In this document: piece by piece, positions 1 through 7,108 of the stretch
How the letters are laid out: each line of letters opens with the position of its first letter
How positions within the stretch are numbered: the stretch's first letter is position 1
Origin: an uncultured Lacticaseibacillus sp.
GTDB lineage: Bacteria > Bacillota > Bacilli > Lactobacillales > Lactobacillaceae
Assembly (NCBI GenBank): GCA_934339215.1
Contig: CAKRHU010000069.1
Span: 1 to 7,639, forward strand
Length of the DNA stretch: 7,639 bases
Direction of reading: 5' to 3'
Made by a program: the position numbers and the translations under genes
Notes under the pieces: model-generated
Seen by the model: the letters and a program-made list of their open reading frames with translations, nothing else
Told to the model about the DNA's origin: nothing
Database searches by the model: none

Positions 1-107
1 GCTTTATTCTACGCACGTTGTTTTATGCCGCGATTTTATTACTACTGGTGTACTTATATAGCTACCGTGGCGTAGGGGGCAGTCACTTTATTTATAACGA
101 ATTCTAG
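1..107 (+). CDS. dltX: DltX, teichoic acid D-alanylation microprotein (5' truncated by window edge)
   Basis: Reading from position 3 to the TAG at 105-107 gives 34 residues: a hydrophobic helix (LFYAAILLLLVYLYSY), a short glycine-rich linker, and the C-terminus FIYNEF. A single membrane helix followed by a conserved F-x-Y-x-E-F-type tail directly before dltA is the hallmark of DltX, normally about 45-50 residues, so roughly a dozen N-terminal residues are missing. In the current model of the family, the tyrosine of this tail (codon 93-95) accepts D-alanine from DltC through DltB and passes it to DltD outside the membrane. The gap to dltA is 17 nt, so it is cotranscribed. The start codon and operon promoter are outside the window. 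The frame is too short for ordinary ORF calling. Identity is secure from motif plus position. Confidence 0.92.
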   Translation, partial: FILRTLFYAAILLLLVYLYSYRGVGGSHFIYNEF

Positions 108-124
108 TTACTTGGAGGTTTATT

Positions 125-1624
125 ATGATCACAGACATTATTCAAGCCATTGATGTGCAAGCCCAAGTGGCACCGCATCAGGTGTGCTACCAAATCAATG
201 ACCAAACGTATGATTATCAACAACTCAGTGCCGCGTCCACCAATTTAGCCCAAGCCATCGCCGGCTGTGACTTACCAGCAAAATCCCCGATCATGGTGTA
301 TTGCGATCAAAGTTTTGAAACCATTGTTGCCTTTCTCGCTTGTGTGAAATCTGGGCATGCCTACATTCCAGTAGACACCCATTCACCGCAGACGCGCTTG
401 ACCATGATCGAAGCAATTGCGAAACCAGCTTTGATTTTAGCCGTGTCAGACTTGCCGATGCAAATGCAGACCCCCGTCTTAGATGCACGCACGCAAGCTA
501 TCGCCGCCAGTCGCGCCCATTCAGCGCAGTTGACGCCAGTAGCTGGGGATGACACGTTCTACATTATCTTTACGTCAGGCACGACCGGTCAACCTAAAGG
601 CGTGCAAATTTCACACAACAACTTATTGAGTTTCGTCAATTGGATGAACAGCTTTGATTTACCCAAACAAGCTCAGATCTTAAGCCAAGCCCCTTATTCG
701 TTTGACTTATCGGTAATGGGCCTTTATCCGGCGTTGACGCAAGGCGGGGCTTTGAAAGTGATGCCACAAGCCCAAGCCGCCAACTTAAAAACCTTGTTTA
801 ACGTGTTACCAACGTTAAATCTGCAAGTATGGATCTCAACGCCAAGTTTTGCCAGCATTTGTTTATTGGACCCTCACTTTGATGCGGCCCATTATCCTGA
901 GCTCAAGCAATTTTTCTTCTGTGGCGAAGAATTAACGCATGCCTTGGCCCAAACCTTACTGCAGCGTTTCCCAGAAGCGCAAGTCTACAACACTTATGGC
1001 CCAACTGAAGCAACAGTGGCGGTCACTGCCGTTGAAATCACTCCAGCAGTGTTAAAAAAGTATGCCCGCTTGCCGATCGGGGTGGCCAAGCCGGACACCA
1101 AGATCTCATTGCGTGAAGCGTCATTGCGCCAAGAAGATGGCCACACGGTTGGCGAATTGATGATCCAAGGGCCAAGCGTGTCCAAAGGTTATCTCAATAA
1201 TCCTGAAAAAACGGCCAAAGCTTTCTCTCAAACCGGCTATGCCACAGGGGATCTCGGCTATATCGATGACGCCGGAATGATCTTCTACCGCGGGCGGACT
1301 GATTTTCAAATCAAGCTCAATGGCTATCGCATCGAGTTAGAAGAAGTGAACCATTACTTAAATGATGCGCCACTGATTGCTCAAGGCGTCGCGATTCCCA
1401 AATATAATCGCGACCATAAAGTGGCCAAACTGCTTGCTTACATCGTGCCGGAAAAACATCACTTTGAATCTGAATTACAGCTGACCCAAGCGATTCGCAA
1501 GTCGTTGGAAAGTACGATGATGAGCTACATGGTGCCGCAACGCTTTATTTATCGCGACGCGTTGCCACTGACGGCGAATGGAAAAGTTGCTGTTAAGCAG
1601 TTGATCGCTGAGGTCAACGCATGA
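125..1624 (+). CDS. dltA: D-alanine--D-alanyl carrier protein ligase DltA
   Basis: Cytosolic adenylating enzyme that activates D-alanine with ATP and loads it onto the phosphopantetheine arm of DltC. At 499 residues it has the usual family length (about 500). Adenylation-domain core motifs are intact: phosphate loop FTSGTTGQPKGV (149-160), YNTYGPTEATV (288-298), YATGDLG (372-378, ribose-binding Asp376), the hinge region D393-FQIKLNGYRIE (to 404), and PLTANGK with the C-terminal catalytic Lys487. Cys266 in the FFFCGEEL segment matches the cysteine that known DltA enzymes use to favour D- over L-alanine. The ATG at 125 is preceded by GGAGG at 114-118 with 6 nt spacing, which supports this start. 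The TGA overlaps the dltB ATG in an ATGA, implying translational coupling. No sign of damage. Confidence 0.97.
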   Translation: MITDIIQAIDVQAQVAPHQVCYQINDQTYDYQQLSAASTNLAQAIAGCDLPAKSPIMVYCDQSFETIVAFLACVKSGHAYIPVDTHSPQTRLTMIEAIAKPALILAVSDLPMQMQTPVLDARTQAIAASRAHSAQLTPVAGDDTFYIIFTSGTTGQPKGVQISHNNLLSFVNWMNSFDLPKQAQILSQAPYSFDLSVMGLYPALTQGGALKVMPQAQAANLKTLFNVLPTLNLQVWISTPSFASICLLDPHFDAAHYPELKQFFFCGEELTHALAQTLLQRFPEAQVYNTYGPTEATVAVTAVEITPAVLKKYARLPIGVAKPDTKISLREASLRQEDGHTVGELMIQGPSVSKGYLNNPEKTAKAFSQTGYATGDLGYIDDAGMIFYRGRTDFQIKLNGYRIELEEVNHYLNDAPLIAQGVAIPKYNRDHKVAKLLAYIVPEKHHFESELQLTQAIRKSLESTMMSYMVPQRFIYRDALPLTANGKVAVKQLIAEVNA

Positions 1625-2814
1625 TCAATTTACAACCTTATTCAGATCCGCAGTATTTTATCTACTTGCTGATTGCATTGATCCCGTTGATGGTGGGCTT
1701 ATGGCATGGCCACCGCTTGAAAGTTTATGAAGTGCTGGTGAGCCTTGGGTTTATCACCTTGATGTTCACTGGTGAAAAATGGACGCAAGGGGTGGCGTTG
1801 ATCGGCTATCTGGTATGGCAAGTATTGGTGATTTTCACCTATGCGCATTATCGTAAAACGCATAACCAAACATCTTGGTTTGTCATCACCGTACTGGCCG
1901 CAATTTTGCCACTGGTGATTGTCAAAGTCACCCCAGTGTTCAGTGTGACGCCTTCGCTATTAGGCTTTTTAGGCATCAGCTATCTGACGTTTAAGGCCGT
2001 TCAAATCGTGATGGAATTGCGCGATGGCACGATCAAGTCCTTAAAAGTTTGGCCTGTGATCCGCTTCATGTGCTTTATGCCGACGATTTCCAGCGGCCCG
2101 ATCGATCGCTTCCGGCGGTTTGAAAAAGACGTTGAAGTGGCGCCGCAACGTGAAAAATATGTCGATATGTTGAACCGCGCGGTGAAGTATTTATTCTTAG
2201 GCTTCTTGTACAAATATGTGCTGGGTTACTTGTTTGGTACGGTGTGGTTGCCGCAGTTAGCACACTTTGCGCTAAGGATCGGCGGGTTCTCATGGTCACT
2301 GGTTGGCTATATGTATGACTACTCGATGTACTTGTTCTTTGATTTTGCTGGGTACAGTTTGTTTGCGGTAGCGATTTCCTTGATCATGGGGATTGATACG
2401 CCAATGAACTTCAACAAACCTTTTGCTGCGCCGAATATCAAAGAGTTCTGGAATCGCTGGCACATGAGTTTGAGCTTTTGGTTCCGAGATTTTGTTTTCA
2501 TGAGAACGACTTTCTTCATCATGAAACACAAGCTGATCAAAAATCGCATTCGCGTCAGCCAAGTCGCTTACTTGATCAACTTCTTAGTGATGGGATTTTG
2601 GCACGGGGTGACGTGGTATTACATCGTGTACGGCTTGTTTCATGCCGGTGCGATCATCATCAATGACATTTGGCTACGCTTTAAGAAAAAGCATCGCAAA
2701 ACCATGCCGCATAACCGCTTCACGCAAGCGTTGGCGATTTTTATCACCTTCAATGTGGTTTGCTTTAGTTTCTTGATTTTCTCTGGGTTTTTAGACCAAT
2801 TATTCTTCCAATAA
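1621..2814 (+). CDS. dltB: MBOAT-family D-alanyl transfer protein DltB
   Basis: Polytopic membrane O-acyltransferase (MBOAT) that moves D-alanine from cytosolic DltC across the membrane toward DltX/DltD. At 397 residues it is of normal family length, with about ten or more hydrophobic segments (for example around 13-27, 57-75, 87-105, 190-206, 237-257, 312-326 and 366-390). The MBOAT signature is present: [18 protein letters not shown] with His281, and [12 protein letters not shown] with the catalytic histidine His328. The ATG overlaps the dltA stop by 4 nt (ATGA). A GAGG at 1610-1613 inside dltA, 7 nt before the ATG, can serve as ribosome binding site. The 16-nt gap to dltC holds a strong Shine-Dalgarno sequence. 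Assignment rests on the two histidine motifs, topology and operon position. Confidence 0.97.
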   Translation: MINLQPYSDPQYFIYLLIALIPLMVGLWHGHRLKVYEVLVSLGFITLMFTGEKWTQGVALIGYLVWQVLVIFTYAHYRKTHNQTSWFVITVLAAILPLVIVKVTPVFSVTPSLLGFLGISYLTFKAVQIVMELRDGTIKSLKVWPVIRFMCFMPTISSGPIDRFRRFEKDVEVAPQREKYVDMLNRAVKYLFLGFLYKYVLGYLFGTVWLPQLAHFALRIGGFSWSLVGYMYDYSMYLFFDFAGYSLFAVAISLIMGIDTPMNFNKPFAAPNIKEFWNRWHMSLSFWFRDFVFMRTTFFIMKHKLIKNRIRVSQVAYLINFLVMGFWHGVTWYYIVYGLFHAGAIIINDIWLRFKKKHRKTMPHNRFTQALAIFITFNVVCFSFLIFSGFLDQLFFQ

Positions 2815-2830
2815 AAAAGGAGTACTGACA

Positions 2831-3064
2831 ATGGACACCAAAACAACCGTATTAAGCATCTTACAAGATCTCACTGGCGAAGATTTAGCCACGGCTTTAG
2901 ACACCGATTTATTTGCCACCGCTTTACTGGATTCGATGGACACCGTGCAATTGTTATTGGAATTACAAGATCAACTCGGGATTTCCGTGCCCGTGTCTGA
3001 ATTTGACCGCAATGAATGGAACACGCCAAACAAGATCATTGCCAAAGTTTCTGCTGCCCAATGA
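2831..3064 (+). CDS. dltC: D-alanyl carrier protein DltC
   Basis: Small acidic acyl-carrier-type protein (77 residues; the family is about 78-82). Its phosphopantetheine arm carries D-alanine as a thioester from DltA to DltB. The carrier signature [15 protein letters not shown] places the modified serine at Ser35. The rest of the protein ([19 protein letters not shown]) follows the typical DltC helix pattern, including the Trp-Asn-Thr-Pro before the last helix. A full AAAAAGGAG at 2814-2822, 8 nt before the ATG, is one of the strongest ribosome binding sites of the operon, fitting a carrier needed in good supply. The TGA at 3062-3064 overlaps the dltD ATG at 3061. A holo-ACP synthase encoded elsewhere must modify it. 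Confidence 0.97.
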   Translation: MDTKTTVLSILQDLTGEDLATALDTDLFATALLDSMDTVQLLLELQDQLGISVPVSEFDRNEWNTPNKIIAKVSAAQ

Positions 3065-4305
3065 AAAAACGCCTGTGGTTGATTTTTGGCCCAGTGATCT
3101 TAGCGTGTGCATTAGTGCTTGGCGTGTTGCTCGTGCCACTGCCACAAGGTCACCTCAATCAAAAAACGTTGCGTGAAGCTTCAGTGTCGATGGCGCCAAA
3201 TATTTTGCTCGGTCAGCGCATCAAAGACCAAGCACTGAAGGCCGATTATGTCCCGTTTATGGGGAGTTCTGAATTGTCTCGGATGGACGCTTTTCATCCG
3301 TCAGTATTAGCGGCTAAGTATGATCGCAATTACCGGCCATTTCTGTTAGGCGCGCCTGGAACGCAATCATTGACCCATTATTTGGATGACCAGTCTTGGA
3401 TCCGCCAATATCGCGGTAAAAAAATCGTCTTCATTGTGTCCTTGCAGTGGTTCACGCCTAAAGGGGTCAATCCTGGGGCCTTTCAATATTTCTACTCACC
3501 ACTACAAGCCATTCAATTCTTGCAGCACGCAAAACCTAACGATGCGGCGGATCGCTATGCCGCCAAGCGCTTCTTGAAATTAAGCCCCGCCAAAGCCCAC
3601 AGCGATATTCGCGAAGGTTTGTTGGATATTGCCGCAGGGGTGAAGTTAGGTAAGGGGTTGAATGCGCGTTTGGCGGTGCATGAAGCCTTGTTGCGTAATG
3701 AAGACAGCCTGTTTTCTCGTTTCACCGTGGGCAATCACTATGCCCGCATTGAAAAAGGGATGAAGCAGTTGCCAGATCATGCCACAGACCAGCAACTCGA
3801 TGCGCTTGCCGGCAAAATCGGGGCCAAGGCGACGACCAATAATCATTTTGGCATTGAAAATCACTTTTTCGCCCAACGTTTAGGCGGCGACAAGCTTGCC
3901 AAAATGCGCGGCAAACAAGCGAAATTCGATTATCGGCGTTCTCCTGAATATGGCGATTTCCAATTGTTGCTCGATCAATTTGCCAAAAATCATATTCAAG
4001 TGCAATTCGTGATCCCGCCGATCAATCACAAATGGGCGCAATATACGCACTTGTCACAGCCAATGGTCACTACCACCACCCAAAAACTCAAACACCAACT
4101 CAAAGCCCAAGGGTTCTCACATGTCTTGGATCTGACCAAAGCTGGAAGCCAGCCATACTTTATGCAAGATACCATTCATTTAGGTTGGCGCGGTTGGGTA
4201 GCAGTGGACAAAGTCGTTGAGCCGTTTTTGACTAAACCACAAAAGCCCGACACGTATCGCATTCAACCTTATTTCTTCTCCAAAGGCTGGGCCAATGCGC
4301 AGTAG
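3061..4305 (+). CDS. dltD: D-alanyl-lipoteichoic acid biosynthesis protein DltD
   Basis: Extracytoplasmic, membrane-anchored SGNH-hydrolase-like transferase thought to take D-alanine from DltX and place it on lipoteichoic acid. It has 414 residues, normal for DltD. A signal anchor lies at about 5-27 after the positive start MKKR. The nucleophile block is [12 protein letters not shown] (65-76; Ser69/Ser70), and the Asp/His pair lies in [11 protein letters not shown] (Asp370, His373). The family-typical NNHFG segment is at about 260-264. The ATG at 3061, overlapping the dltC stop as ATGA, is chosen over an in-frame ATG at 3016: the longer version would add 15 non-hydrophobic residues before the anchor and overlap dltC by 49 nt. 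No good Shine-Dalgarno precedes 3061 (only AAAG, 13 nt away), so translation probably depends on dltC. The 3' end overlaps the next gene by 11 nt. Confidence 0.96.
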   Translation: MKKRLWLIFGPVILACALVLGVLLVPLPQGHLNQKTLREASVSMAPNILLGQRIKDQALKADYVPFMGSSELSRMDAFHPSVLAAKYDRNYRPFLLGAPGTQSLTHYLDDQSWIRQYRGKKIVFIVSLQWFTPKGVNPGAFQYFYSPLQAIQFLQHAKPNDAADRYAAKRFLKLSPAKAHSDIREGLLDIAAGVKLGKGLNARLAVHEALLRNEDSLFSRFTVGNHYARIEKGMKQLPDHATDQQLDALAGKIGAKATTNNHFGIENHFFAQRLGGDKLAKMRGKQAKFDYRRSPEYGDFQLLLDQFAKNHIQVQFVIPPINHKWAQYTHLSQPMVTTTTQKLKHQLKAQGFSHVLDLTKAGSQPYFMQDTIHLGWRGWVAVDKVVEPFLTKPQKPDTYRIQPYFFSKGWANAQ

Positions 4306-5422
4306 TCGCAAATATCCACGCCGATTAATTGGGCCGCAGGTGGTAGCGGTCTTATTGATGTTAGGCGTGGTGGGGACGGTCGGCTTTGCGATCGGCAAGT
4401 GGTCGCAACCGAAACCGACGAAACCGCAGGCAGTGGTGCGAGTCAAAACGATTACCAAAGCCGAAACCCCTGTGGATCTGCACAACTATTTTCCAAGTGA
4501 TCATTTCTCTGGCGTCGCAGCGTTGTATCGCAATGGCAAGCGCGTTGCGACATTAGCGCAAGGCCATGCCACGGCGCAAACTGCCAATACTGCTTTGACG
4601 ATGTTTGAAATCGACTCGGTGCAAAAGTCTTTGACTGCCGGGTTGGTGATGCATGAAGCGATGCAAGGCAAGCTCCATTTACATGACAAATTAAGTCAGT
4701 ATTTTCCGCAAGTCCCAGGCGCTGATACGATCACCATTCGCCAATTGTTGGATATGGCTTCAGGTTTAAGCGTGGCTGGCAGTTTTATGAGTCGCGACTA
4801 TGTTTCAGATCAAGTGACGGTGCAGCGGATGTTGGCAAAACTACGCTACACGTCGTCAATGAATGGTGTCGGCAAATATCAACCCGCTAATTACGTGGTG
4901 CTAGTTGGTATCTTAATGAAAGTGACTGGGCAAAGTTATCAAAGCTTAGTTGAGAATCAATACATCAAGCCGTTGCATTTAACGCATACGCGCTTTGCTT
5001 ATGACCGTGATGTCGCAGGTGTTGCAGCCGGACATTATTTAGGCAAGCATGGGTTAAGCGATGCGACTGAAGCCGTCACGACTCAAGCGCAGCAACATCA
5101 AGAACTTGGCACCGGTCAGTTGATGATGAGTGTCGATGATTTATATACCGTTGAATCGGCGTTATTGTCTGGTCGTTTGATTGGAGGCAATAATGCCAGT
5201 GCCTTGTTGTTTGCACCAGGGTCGTTAACGACTTATGGTGGTGGCATGTACCAAAATGGTCCCTACCGCTCAGCCAATGGTTACGGTTATGGGTTTGAAT
5301 GTTTCTTGCGTATCACCCAATCGGGTCGTGATGCCGTGATCGTGATGGGTAATTGCAGCGTGCCAGGGCATGTTAACGAAAATGCCACTAATCGCTTATC
5401 GATGGCATGGCTGACCCATTAG
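4295..5422 (+). CDS. Membrane-anchored serine hydrolase, beta-lactamase/PBP-like (FmtA/DltE-like candidate D-Ala esterase)
   Basis: 375 residues: basic N-terminus ([10 protein letters not shown]), one hydrophobic anchor (about 11-34), a Lys/Pro-rich linker, then a serine beta-lactamase-like fold (PF00144 type) predicted outside the membrane. The SxxK nucleophile motif is SVQK (Ser108, Lys111). The YxN position reads YQPANY, keeping Tyr195 but with Pro197 in place of Asn. The K/HTG position appears to read ANG (327-329) before YGYGF, so two of three penicillin-recognition motifs are altered. The fold includes D-Ala-specific teichoic acid esterases (FmtA; DltE in a lactobacillus dlt operon). 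Placement as a dlt operon gene, overlapping dltD by 11 nt with AAAGG at 4282-4286, makes a D-Ala esterase the best guess. The alternative is a carboxypeptidase-like or inactive PBP homologue. The fold is confident; the substrate is inference. Confidence 0.85.
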   Translation: MRSSRKYPRRLIGPQVVAVLLMLGVVGTVGFAIGKWSQPKPTKPQAVVRVKTITKAETPVDLHNYFPSDHFSGVAALYRNGKRVATLAQGHATAQTANTALTMFEIDSVQKSLTAGLVMHEAMQGKLHLHDKLSQYFPQVPGADTITIRQLLDMASGLSVAGSFMSRDYVSDQVTVQRMLAKLRYTSSMNGVGKYQPANYVVLVGILMKVTGQSYQSLVENQYIKPLHLTHTRFAYDRDVAGVAAGHYLGKHGLSDATEAVTTQAQQHQELGTGQLMMSVDDLYTVESALLSGRLIGGNNASALLFAPGSLTTYGGGMYQNGPYRSANGYGYGFECFLRITQSGRDAVIVMGNCSVPGHVNENATNRLSMAWLTH

Positions 5423-5426
5423 GAGG
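5421..5426 (+). promoter_or_regulatory. Ribosome binding site of the 115-residue gene, overlapping the upstream stop codon
   Basis: AGGAGG shares its first two bases with the TAG stop of the serine hydrolase gene and sits 6 nt before the ATG at 5433. The perfect site and spacing confirm that the short downstream frame is a real, translated gene. Confidence 0.85.
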
Positions 5427-5432
5427 CAGGAC

Positions 5433-5780
5433 ATGACCACCAAAAAATTATTCTGGTTGTTAGTGGCATTGCCATTTTTACTGATCGGCGGCTGGTGGGG
5501 CCACAGTGTCTGGCAAACTCATCAAGCGCACAGGCAAATGCTGGTGCAACTCGCCAACCATGGCTATCCAACTGATCAGCTAACGGATGTGAGCCAAGTA
5601 TCGCGCACCCAAGATTTCATCTTTGACGCGCCGAGTTATACCATGACCTTTCGGCAAAAACATGATCATGCTCAGTACACAGTATCTGACAGTCAAGATG
5701 TTCAAGGACACTGGGGTATCACGCTTGATTGCCGGCGTGGTGGGGTCGAGGTTTGGCAACAACCCAAAACGCTCAAATAA
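5433..5780 (+). CDS. Small single-pass membrane-anchored protein of unknown function
   Basis: 115 residues. A short basic start (MTTKK) is followed by a hydrophobic segment at about 6-28 rich in Leu and Trp, then a soluble part that should face outward. The soluble part has a helical stretch (about 29-45) followed by alternating polar/hydrophobic stretches (YTMTFRQ, AQYTVSD, WGITLDC) that look like beta strands. The layout (N-terminal helix, L-x-x-HGY, then Y-x-M-x-F strands) resembles small DUF3139-like proteins, but I cannot confirm membership. It has a single cysteine, so no internal disulfide. It is the last gene of the dlt operon, 10 nt after the hydrolase and directly before the terminator. 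A role near D-alanylation or as partner of the hydrolase is inference from position only. Real gene: high confidence; function: unknown. Confidence 0.8.
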   Translation: MTTKKLFWLLVALPFLLIGGWWGHSVWQTHQAHRQMLVQLANHGYPTDQLTDVSQVSRTQDFIFDAPSYTMTFRQKHDHAQYTVSDSQDVQGHWGITLDCRRGGVEVWQQPKTLK

Positions 5781-5823
5781 AAAGCTTCCGTTCAGTCATC
5801 AGCTGGCTGAGCGGAAGCTTTTT
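5780..5823. terminator. Bidirectional rho-independent terminator of the dlt operon and the convergent GGDEF gene
   Basis: An 18-bp stem pairs 5780-5797 with 5805-5822 around a 7-nt loop (5798-5804), with two G-U wobbles in the + strand transcript and otherwise full pairing. The core is AAGCTTCCG against CGGAAGCTT. The + strand reads TTTTT after the stem. The - strand also reads a T-run because the left arm starts with an A-run (AATAAAAAGC). The left arm uses the last base of the 115-residue gene's stop codon, and the right side is 5 nt from the stop of the - strand gene, so it serves both convergent transcripts. Confidence 0.93.
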
Positions 5824-5827
5824 GGCG

Positions 5828-6961
5828 TTAATGCACCAGTTGTCCGCGAATCGTGGCGACATCGCGACCATTGTTTTTTGAGGTATATAAGAACGCATCC
5901 GCCCGGCGATACAGATCTAGGTAGTTCTTATCATCGGTAGTGGCACGATCTTGTCCTAGTGAAATCGTCAGATGCAAGCACCGGTCATCGAAACGAAACT
6001 CTAGGCCATTGAGCTCATGGCGCAGTTGCTGTGAAATTTCAGTCGCACGCTGGTAGGACTCCACCACATGAAACAAGATCACCGAGAATTCTTCGCCACC
6101 AGTGCGGTAGACTTTGGCGCGGTATTCCCAAGTGCCGGATAACCGTTGCAAGTGTTTGGCGACAGCAGTTAAGACTTCATTGCCAGACAAATGGCCGAAT
6201 TCATCATTGATGGCTTTAAAGTGGTCGATGTCAAAAGTGTATAGTGAGTAGAGTTCATTGTGATCTTGATAACGTTCAAAGGCGGCTTGTAAGTCTTTAT
6301 CAAATTGCCCAAAGTTCAATAGCCCAGTCAGCGAATCGATCGAGGCTTCTTTTTTCAAGCGCCGATCATTGCGGACGCGTGAGTTGAATTGCCAGTTGGT
6401 TTCCCACAAGGCGAATTCAAGTAGTAAATATCCGCCGAGTAAAAACGGCCACCCAACATCGATGCCATCAAGCGCTCGATAGTTTACCACGTATGCAGGG
6501 ATGGCAAACAAAAAGCCAAACGGATAATACAACCAACGCTTTGTGGTCAATAGGTCGGCAAAATGATGGGCCGCGACAGTTAAAAGCATGGGGAAAATCA
6601 CCCACCAAGCTTGGTGCCAAGCCATCATCCAAATAAACCAGCTGCCGCCGATGAGCATCATGACAATCGTCATCGCGCGGGTGCGTGTTGATAACAAGGC
6701 GTAAAGCATGGTGATCAATTGAAAATTCAAAAAGGTCCACCCATACCCGACTGGATGTCCCGCATTGGCGATGTTCAGCAACGAATCAACATGAAAAAAC
6801 AGCAGAAAGCCAGTGGTCAAGCCGATCAATAGCCACTGGCGGGAATGTTTGATGAACGGCTGGCGATTGTTTTGGTCGATCCAAACATATAACCAAATGA
6901 AACTGATCAACATGATCAAATTTGCCATAAACGTGACCAACCGCAAACCCCAGATCTCCAT
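5828..6961 (-). CDS. Polytopic membrane GGDEF protein, probable diguanylate cyclase
   Basis: 377 residues from the ATG at 6961. The N-terminal half (about 4-190) has six or seven hydrophobic, Trp-rich segments forming an unrecognised membrane sensor domain. A charged helix (about 191-208) leads into a GGDEF domain with ASIDSLTGLLN (206-216), FDIDHFKAINDEFGH (243-257; metal-binding Asp244 region) and the active-site GGEEF (288-292), then RADAFLYTSKNNGRD (353-367). These residues predict synthesis of cyclic di-GMP from two GTP. The RxxD product-inhibition site expected just before GGEEF is absent (Glu279 and Ala282 at those positions). No EAL or HD-GYP domain is present. The start is placed at 6961, not at the upstream in-frame ATG at 7000, because of AGGAGG 6 nt before it. 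It is convergent with the dlt operon and monocistronic in this window. Confidence 0.92.
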   Translation of the reverse strand: MEIWGLRLVTFMANLIMLISFIWLYVWIDQNNRQPFIKHSRQWLLIGLTTGFLLFFHVDSLLNIANAGHPVGYGWTFLNFQLITMLYALLSTRTRAMTIVMMLIGGSWFIWMMAWHQAWWVIFPMLLTVAAHHFADLLTTKRWLYYPFGFLFAIPAYVVNYRALDGIDVGWPFLLGGYLLLEFALWETNWQFNSRVRNDRRLKKEASIDSLTGLLNFGQFDKDLQAAFERYQDHNELYSLYTFDIDHFKAINDEFGHLSGNEVLTAVAKHLQRLSGTWEYRAKVYRTGGEEFSVILFHVVESYQRATEISQQLRHELNGLEFRFDDRCLHLTISLGQDRATTDDKNYLDLYRRADAFLYTSKNNGRDVATIRGQLVH

Positions 6962-6967
6962 CGTGCA

Positions 6968-6973
6968 CCTCCT
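6968..6973 (-). promoter_or_regulatory. Ribosome binding site that fixes the GGDEF gene start
   Basis: On the - strand this reads AAAGGAGG followed by a 6-nt spacer and ATG at 6961. No comparable site precedes the longer frame's ATG at 7000, whose extra residues (MIAPIMRLKRRCT) would also include this binding site in the coding region. Confidence 0.88.
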
Positions 6974-7020
6974 TTTTAAACGCATAATTGGAGCTATCAT
7001 ACCATAAACCCGGAAATAAT

Positions 7021-7050
7021 ATTATAGGATTCGCCTTGTATTCTGGCCAA
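7021..7050 (-). promoter_or_regulatory. Candidate sigma-A promoter for the GGDEF gene
   Basis: On the - strand TTGGCC (7045-7050) and a perfect TATAAT (7021-7026) are separated by 18 nt, giving a leader of roughly 50 nt. A second candidate is an extended -10, TGGTATGAT, at 6996-7004, which would give a leader of under 30 nt but has no clear -35. The sequence does not decide between them. Confidence 0.5.
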
Positions 7051-7094
7051 CTCTGACCGAAAATGGAAGTGTAGGCAGAATTTTTGGACTTGAA

Positions 7095-7100
7095 GAGGAG
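7095..7100 (+). promoter_or_regulatory. Ribosome binding site of the ClbS/DfsB-like gene
   Basis: GAGGAG ends 8 nt before the ATG at 7109 and supports that start. I could not assign a convincing -35/-10 pair for this gene in the 108 bases upstream. Confidence 0.75.
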
Positions 7101-7108
7101 ATATCAAC

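Noticed and set aside
2296..2562. 88-codon - strand frame inside dltB, and other antisense frames in the dlt genes
   Set aside because: They are antisense to well-conserved coding sequence, have no recognisable motifs, and are best explained as shadows of the real frames.
3016..3060. In-frame N-terminal extension of dltD starting at an ATG at 3016
   Set aside because: It would overlap dltC by 49 nt and put 15 polar residues before the signal anchor. The ATG at 3061 in the ATGA overlap gives a normal MKKR-plus-hydrophobic start.
5780..5823. Inverted repeat considered as a mobile-element or attachment-site end
   Set aside because: Its arms, short loop, flanking T-runs and position between two convergent stop codons fit a bidirectional terminator fully. 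No target duplication or transposase is nearby.
5662..5940. 92-codon + strand frame running from the small membrane protein gene across the terminator into the GGDEF gene
   Set aside because: It lies out of frame with a real gene, crosses the terminator stem-loop, is antisense to the GGDEF coding end, and has no convincing ribosome binding site or recognisable protein character.
6962..7000. Longer start of the GGDEF gene at 7000 (- strand)
   Set aside because: The AGGAGG ribosome binding site lies inside this extension, 6 nt before the ATG at 6961, and no comparable site precedes 7000.
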